Assembly: GCA_030832235.1 (NCBI GenBank)
Contig: JAURJO010000172.1
Location: forward strand, 1 to 12,145
Direction of reading: 5' to 3'
Length of the DNA stretch: 12,145 nucleotides
Source of the DNA: Verrucomicrobiota bacterium
Lineage (GTDB): Bacteria; Verrucomicrobiota; Verrucomicrobiia; Opitutales; Opitutaceae
In this document: positions 8,445 through 12,145 of the stretch, in pieces
How positions within the stretch are numbered: the first letter of the stretch is position 1
Layout: each line of letters begins with the position of its first letter
Notes under the pieces: model-generated
Seen by the model: the letters and a program-made list of their open reading frames with translations, nothing else
Told to the model about the DNA's origin: nothing
Database searches by the model: none
Position numbers and translations under genes: made by a program

Positions 8445-9542
8445 TCAGCGGACCACCCGGGCGCCGCCGCCCTGAATCTGCTTCTCGACCTCCTTGCGCG
8501 TCGCCATCGACGTGTCGCCGGGGGTGGTCGAGGCGAGGGCGCCGTGGGCGGCGCCGTAGTCGACCGCCTTCTGCGGGTCGTTGAACTCGAGGAAGCCGAA
8601 CTGCAGCCCGGAGGCGAAGCTGTCGCCGCCGCCGACGCGATCGAGGATCTCGAGCTCCGGATACTGGCGGCTCTCGAAGAACTTGCCGTCGTGCCACAGC
8701 ACCGCGGACCAGTCGTTCTTCGTCGCGGTCACGACGCGGCGCAGCGTGGTGGCGGCGACCTTGAAGTTCGGGAACTCGCCGACCGCGGTCTGGATCATGC
8801 CCTTGAACGCATCCAATTCGATGCGGGACAGGTTGTGGTCGGCGCCCTTTACCTCGAAGCCGAGCGACGCGGTGAAGTCCTCCTCGTTACCGATCATGAC
8901 GTCGACGTGCCGGGCGATCTCGCGGTTGACCTCGCGGGCCTTCTTCTGGCCGCCGATGCTCTTCCAGAGCGAGGGGCGGTAATTCAGGTCGTAACTGACG
9001 ATCGTGCCGTGGCGTTTCGCCGCCTTCACGGCCTCGATGGCAAGTGCGGCCGTGGTCTCCGAAAGCGCGGCGAAGATGCCGCCGGTGTGGAACCAGCGCG
9101 CACCGATCCGTCCAAAGATGTGGTCCCAGTCGAAGTCGCCCGGCTTCAGCTGTGAGGCGGCGGTGTTGCCGCGGTCAGGCACGCCGACCGCGCCGCGGAT
9201 GCCGAAGCCGCGCTCCGTGAAGTTGAGCCCGTTGCGCACGGTGCGGCCGATACCGTCGTCCTCCCGCCAGCGGATGAAGTCGGTGGCGACGCCGCCCTGC
9301 ATGATAAAGTCCTCGACGAGGTGGCCGACCTCGTTGTCCACGAAGGCGGTGCAGACGGCGGTCTTCAGGCGGAAGCATTTCCTCAACCCGCGCGAGGTGT
9401 TGTATTCACCCCCGCCCTCCCACGCGCGGAACTCGCGGGCGGTGCGGACGCGACCCTCGCCGGGATCCAGGCGGAGCATCACCTCGCCGAGGGAGATCTG
9501 GTCGAAGCCGCACGAGGCGGCGGGCTTGATCGGAAGGCTCAT
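8445..9542 (-). CDS. PfkB-family sugar kinase, 2-keto-3-deoxygluconate kinase-like
   Basis: The 365-aa protein is in the PfkB (ribokinase-like) family. The N-terminus has SLGEVMLRLDPGEGR followed by WEGGGEYNTSRGL, the substrate-side Gly-rich segment. The C-terminal signature LDRVGGGDSFASGL contains the catalytic-base Asp (D307) and anion-hole glycines. The NGLNFTERGFGIRGA and FHTGGIFAALS segments fit the KdgK-like branch. If so, it phosphorylates 2-keto-3-deoxygluconate to KDPG in uronate or pectin catabolism, but substrate assignment within PfkB from sequence alone is unsure and no KDPG aldolase gene is adjacent. I chose the ATG at 9542: the frame stays open to 9707, but the added residues are Arg/Ala-rich and unlike the family. 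No ribosome binding site is evident. The stop lies 4 bases from the stop of the convergent redoxin gene, so no terminator fits between them. Confidence 0.85.
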   Translation of the reverse strand: MSLPIKPAASCGFDQISLGEVMLRLDPGEGRVRTAREFRAWEGGGEYNTSRGLRKCFRLKTAVCTAFVDNEVGHLVEDFIMQGGVATDFIRWREDDGIGRTVRNGLNFTERGFGIRGAVGVPDRGNTAASQLKPGDFDWDHIFGRIGARWFHTGGIFAALSETTAALAIEAVKAAKRHGTIVSYDLNYRPSLWKSIGGQKKAREVNREIARHVDVMIGNEEDFTASLGFEVKGADHNLSRIELDAFKGMIQTAVGEFPNFKVAATTLRRVVTATKNDWSAVLWHDGKFFESRQYPELEILDRVGGGDSFASGLQFGFLEFNDPQKAVDYGAAHGALASTTPGDTSMATRKEVEKQIQGGGARVVR

Positions 9543-9778
9543 GGTCGAAGGGCGCCGAGCGAAGGCGGAAGCGCGGGCGCCCGCAAGGCGCTTCCCGGTC
9601 GGCGAGACCGGAGCGTCCGGTCGCGACGTGGCAGCGCTTCGGGCGGAATGGCGCAGGCCATGCATGCGGAGCCGGCGGGAAACTAGATCGCGAGGCGCGC
9701 GATTCATGGCCGCGGATGGGGGAGGAAAGCCGGAGTCCCGACCGGTGGTTCTCGGGAGTCTGAATCGTCGGCAACAGG

Positions 9779-9813
9779 CCGGAAGGCGGCCGCGTGCGAA
9801 GGCCGCCTTCCGG
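9779..9813 (-). terminator. Strong 13-bp inverted repeat after the EF-hand gene
   Basis: CCGGAAGGCGGCC (9779-9791) and GGCCGCCTTCCGG (9801-9813) are perfect complements around a 9-nt loop. It begins 15 bases past the stop codon of the EF-hand gene (minus strand). No T-run follows on either strand, so it is not a textbook intrinsic terminator, but the position suits transcript ending or 3'-end protection. Confidence 0.65.
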
Positions 9814-9828
9814 AGGCAGTCGGATTAT

Positions 9829-10119
9829 TCAGCGCGCGGCGGTCTCCTTCTTCGCGCGCGGCTTCCGCTTCGGGGAGAACTCGTCGCTCGTGAGCGAGCC
9901 GTCCTTGTTCTTGTCGAGTTCCGCGAACTTCGCCTTGGCCGCGACGGAGTCCATCGCCGCCTTGTGGGCGGCGGTGTACTCGCGGAGCGAGACCTTGCCG
10001 TCGTGGTCGGCGTCGGCGTTGGCGAAGGTCACCTTCGCGGGCTTGGGGTCGGCCGCGAACGCGGCCGTGCCGATGATGAGGAGAGCGACGAACGTCGCCG
10101 GGATCAGGTTGCTTTTCAT
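9829..10119 (-). CDS. Small exported EF-hand calcium-binding protein
   Basis: The protein is 96 aa. Residues 1-23 form a signal peptide (MKSN, then a hydrophobic core, ending AAFA before ADPKPAK). Two EF-hand loops follow. Loop 1 at 36-47 reads DADHDGKVSLRE and loop 2 at 69-80 reads DKNKDGSLTSDE. Both have acidic or Asn ligands at positions 1, 3 and 5, Gly at 6, a hydrophobic residue at 8 and Glu at 12, so both look able to bind calcium. The tail is basic (KRKPRAKKE). It is probably a periplasmic or secreted calcium-binding protein; its partner is unknown. Small EF-hand proteins of this kind are common in Verrucomicrobiota and Planctomycetota. It appears to be a single-gene unit, with a strong hairpin downstream and a GCCGCC/GGCGGC hairpin (10142-10159) just upstream of the start. 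Confidence 0.85.
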   Translation of the reverse strand: MKSNLIPATFVALLIIGTAAFAADPKPAKVTFANADADHDGKVSLREYTAAHKAAMDSVAAKAKFAELDKNKDGSLTSDEFSPKRKPRAKKETAAR

Positions 10120-10546
10120 GTTTTGGTTGGGATGACGCCCGGCCGCCGTGAGTGGCGGCTTGGGGCGCTCACCACGCTGGCGGCGCGGTGGCGAGCGGCG
10201 ACGGCGCCGAAGCCCCGAAATTGGGGTGATGCGGAAGGAGCGGCCTGGACGGCTCCGAGCGGAGGAGAATCGCGCAGGGACCCGCGCGGCTCCGCCGCAA
10301 CCGAAGGGGATTTGAGATTGGGCACAATGGGTACAGAGGCTTGACCCGAGTTCACGTGGTCCGATCCGCCGAAGTCTGTCTCGATTCGCTCCGTGTTCGA
10401 CTCCCGCCGATGACGCGCATTTCGCGTATGGAGAGAAGGCCGCCCAGGTTTTCCATCTCTACGCCGTCTTTCCGCTCACTCCGGCCTTAAGTTTCCGGCC
10501 CGTCTCCCGCCTTGCCCGCCGGGCAAAACCGCGCGGTGATTTTTCC
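10120..10546. other. Spacer between the divergent EF-hand and esterase-like genes
   Basis: No credible gene is seen. It holds several small inverted repeats: GCCGCC/GGCGGC (10142-10159), CCCC-GAAATT-GGGG (10213-10226), GCGGC-TCC-GCCGC (10286-10298), ACGCG/CGCGT (10413-10427), and the palindromes at 10512-10537. A TTGACC (10341-10346) could be a -35 box, but no matching -10 lies at the right distance. Confidence 0.6.
10512..10537 (+). promoter_or_regulatory. Two adjacent palindromes before the esterase-like gene
   Basis: TTGCCCG-C-CGGGCAA (10512-10526) is a perfect 15-base palindrome about a central base. One base later ACCGCGCGGT (10528-10537) is a perfect 10-base palindrome. They lie 20 and 9 bases before the ATG at 10547. 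The first has operator-like symmetry (a transcription factor dimer site) or could form a short hairpin in the leader. No regulator gene is adjacent to name a partner. Confidence 0.4.
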
Positions 10547-12145
10547 ATGACCCCGACCCCTTTGTCATCATCCGTACTCACGTGCTTGTTTTCGCTCATC
10601 GCGGTTGCGACCTGCGGTGCCGCGCCGCGCGTGCTGGAGCCCGGCAAGCTGCCCGCTGATGTTCGCCTGCAGGCGCCGAAGGATCTCAACGGGTATTTTC
10701 CGTTCACGCCCGCGGAATCGCGCGAGGCCTGGTCGGTGCGCGCGGAGGAGGTGCGTCGGAGAATCCTCGTGTCGCAGGGCCTGTGGCCGCTGCCCACGCG
10801 CACTCCCCTCAACGCGGTGATCCACGGCCGCATCGACCGCGGCGACCACACGGTGGAGAAGGTTTATTTCGAAAGCGCGCCGGGGTTTTACGTCACCGGC
10901 AATTTGTATCGGCCCAAGAACGCGCAAGGTCGCGCCCCGGGCGTGCTGTTCGCGCACGGGCATTGGAAGGACGCGCGGCTCTCGGAGGAGACGGAGGCGA
11001 AGCTCCGCGCCGAGATCGCCACGGGACAGGAGCGTTTCGAGCAGGGCGGCCGCAGCCGCTTCCAGGCGATGTGCGTGCAACTGGCGCGCATGGGCTGCGT
11101 CGTCTGGCAATGGGACATGCTCAGCGACTCCGATTCGCGGCAGTTCAGCGAGGCGATCGTCCACCGCTTCGCGAAGCAACGTCCGGAAATGAACACCGTC
11201 GACAACTGGGGGCTCTACAGTCCGCAGGCGGAGGCGCGTTTGCAGAGCATCATGGGGCTGCAGACGTGGAACGCGGTGCGATCCCTCGACTTTCTGCTCT
11301 CACTGCCCGACGTCGACCCCGAGCGCACCGCGATCACGGGTGCGAGCGGCGGCGGCACGCAGACGATGCTCCTCGCGGCGATTGACCCGCGCGTGAAGTT
11401 GTCGTTTCCCGCCGTGATGGTGAGCACCGCCATGCAGGGCGGCTGCACCTGCGAGAACGCCTCGCTGCTCCGCATCGGCACCGGCAACGTCGAGTTCGCC
11501 GCGCTCTTCGCCCCCGGGCCGCAGGGCATGACGACGGCGAACGACTGGACGAAGGAGATGTCGACCAAGGGCTTTCCCGAGTTGCAGCGGCACTACGCGC
11601 TGCTGGGCGCGCCGAAGAATGTCATGCTCCACCGCGGCGAGCACTTCCCGCACAACTACAACGCGGTCTCGCGCTCGGCCTTCTACAACTGGCTGAACAA
11701 GCACTTCAAACTCGGCTTCAAGGAGCCGGTGATCGAGCGGGACTACGAACTCGTGCCGGTCGAGAAACTGTCGGTCTGGGACGCCGCCCATCCGGCGCCC
11801 AAGGCCGAGGACCCGGAATTCGAGCGCGCCCTGCTGCGCTGGTGGACAACCGATGCCGACCAGCAGCTGCGCGCCACGGCGTCGTCACCGCAACGATTCC
11901 GCGAGGTCATCGGCGGCGGCATCGAGGTGGTCGTCGGTCGCAGCGCCGCCACGGCGGGCGAAGTCGAGTGGCGCGCCGGTGAGCAGAAGGATCGCGGCGG
12001 CCACCTGGAAGTGACGGGACTGGTCCGCAACCGCACCTATCGCGAGGAGCTGCCCGCGGTGTGGCTCGTGCCGAAGCGGGCGACGGGGCGCGCCGTGGTG
12101 TGGGTGGACGACGCGGGCAAGTCGGCGCTGTTCGCCGGCGATGGC
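10547..12145 (+). CDS. Exported alpha/beta hydrolase, esterase-like (partial at the window end)
   Basis: The frame is open from the ATG at 10547 to the window edge: 533 codons with no stop. Residues 1-26 look like a signal peptide (SSSVLTCLFSLIAVATCGAA). The hydrolase domain spans about 80-400. It includes VLFAHGHWKD (probable oxyanion loop), GCVVWQWDMLSDSDS, the nucleophile elbow GASGG (S267), a likely acid in TANDW (D333) and HRGEHFPHNYN (H366 or H369 as catalytic His). A GGCTCENAS segment with two Cys lies between. From about residue 405 a further region of unknown function continues beyond the edge, making the protein longer than a single hydrolase domain. Related proteins in Verrucomicrobiota and Planctomycetota are often labelled acetyl-xylan-esterase-like, so polysaccharide de-esterification is plausible but not shown. 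No ribosome binding site is evident; the signal peptide supports this start. Confidence 0.82.
   Translation, partial: MTPTPLSSSVLTCLFSLIAVATCGAAPRVLEPGKLPADVRLQAPKDLNGYFPFTPAESREAWSVRAEEVRRRILVSQGLWPLPTRTPLNAVIHGRIDRGDHTVEKVYFESAPGFYVTGNLYRPKNAQGRAPGVLFAHGHWKDARLSEETEAKLRAEIATGQERFEQGGRSRFQAMCVQLARMGCVVWQWDMLSDSDSRQFSEAIVHRFAKQRPEMNTVDNWGLYSPQAEARLQSIMGLQTWNAVRSLDFLLSLPDVDPERTAITGASGGGTQTMLLAAIDPRVKLSFPAVMVSTAMQGGCTCENASLLRIGTGNVEFAALFAPGPQGMTTANDWTKEMSTKGFPELQRHYALLGAPKNVMLHRGEHFPHNYNAVSRSAFYNWLNKHFKLGFKEPVIERDYELVPVEKLSVWDAAHPAPKAEDPEFERALLRWWTTDADQQLRATASSPQRFREVIGGGIEVVVGRSAATAGEVEWRAGEQKDRGGHLEVTGLVRNRTYREELPAVWLVPKRATGRAVVWVDDAGKSALFAGDG

Noticed and set aside
10316..10335. A possible sigma-54 site (GGGCACAATGGGTACA)
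   Set aside because: The GG and GC elements do not have the required spacing and the -12 TTGC is absent.
9004..10344. A 446-codon plus-strand frame across the kinase, the spacer and the EF-hand gene
   Set aside because: It crosses two real minus-strand genes and a terminator-like hairpin, is Arg/Ala/Ser-rich and has no recognisable domain.
10341..10369. A possible sigma-70 promoter beginning TTGACC
   Set aside because: The sequence 17 bases downstream is ATCCGC, not a -10 box.

Overview
The window reads as chromosomal DNA of a GC-rich bacterium. The genes look like those of Verrucomicrobiota, most like Opitutaceae. The basis is the style of the proteins (a verrucomicrobial-type KdgK-like sugar kinase, an exported redoxin fusion, a small secreted EF-hand protein, a planctomycete/verrucomicrobial-type exported esterase), the lack of clear Shine-Dalgarno sequences, and the short palindromic repeats between genes. 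This placement is inference; there is no rRNA or other marker here.

Layout. 1-202 (+): the C-terminal end of pyroglutamyl-peptidase I. 217-1803 (-): a tandem-PAS, PP2C/SpoIIE-type Ser/Thr phosphatase, convergent with the peptidase. 1909-2451: about 540 bases without a credible gene, but dense in hairpins and short repeats. 2452-4287 (+): mutL, full length, with a degraded C-terminal endonuclease motif. 4342-6891 (+): glycogen phosphorylase. 6892-7189: a spacer holding another copy of the repeat found upstream of mutL, a second stem, and G10 and C8 tracts. 7190-8440 (+): an exported protein with two thioredoxin folds. 8445-9542 (-): a PfkB-family, KdgK-like sugar kinase, convergent with a 4-base gap. 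9779-9813: a perfect 13-bp hairpin. 9829-10119 (-): a small exported EF-hand protein. 10120-10546: a spacer with several palindromes. 10547 to the window end (+): an exported alpha/beta hydrolase, still open at the edge.

The genes do not form one pathway or operon. They are mostly single units of housekeeping (mutL), carbon storage and sugar catabolism (glycogen phosphorylase, sugar kinase), envelope redox (redoxin fusion), signalling (phosphatase) and secreted hydrolysis (esterase-like protein). Only mutL and glgP are close and co-directional (54-base gap), and they have no evident functional link.

I found no defence system, CRISPR array, transposase, phage gene, tRNA or rRNA. The most unusual signal is non-coding: a dispersed intergenic palindrome with a fixed 7-nt loop, present three times, two copies of which are followed about 40 nt later by a second conserved word inside a second stem. 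The clearest protein-level oddity is that all three visible metal-site motifs of MutL are altered.
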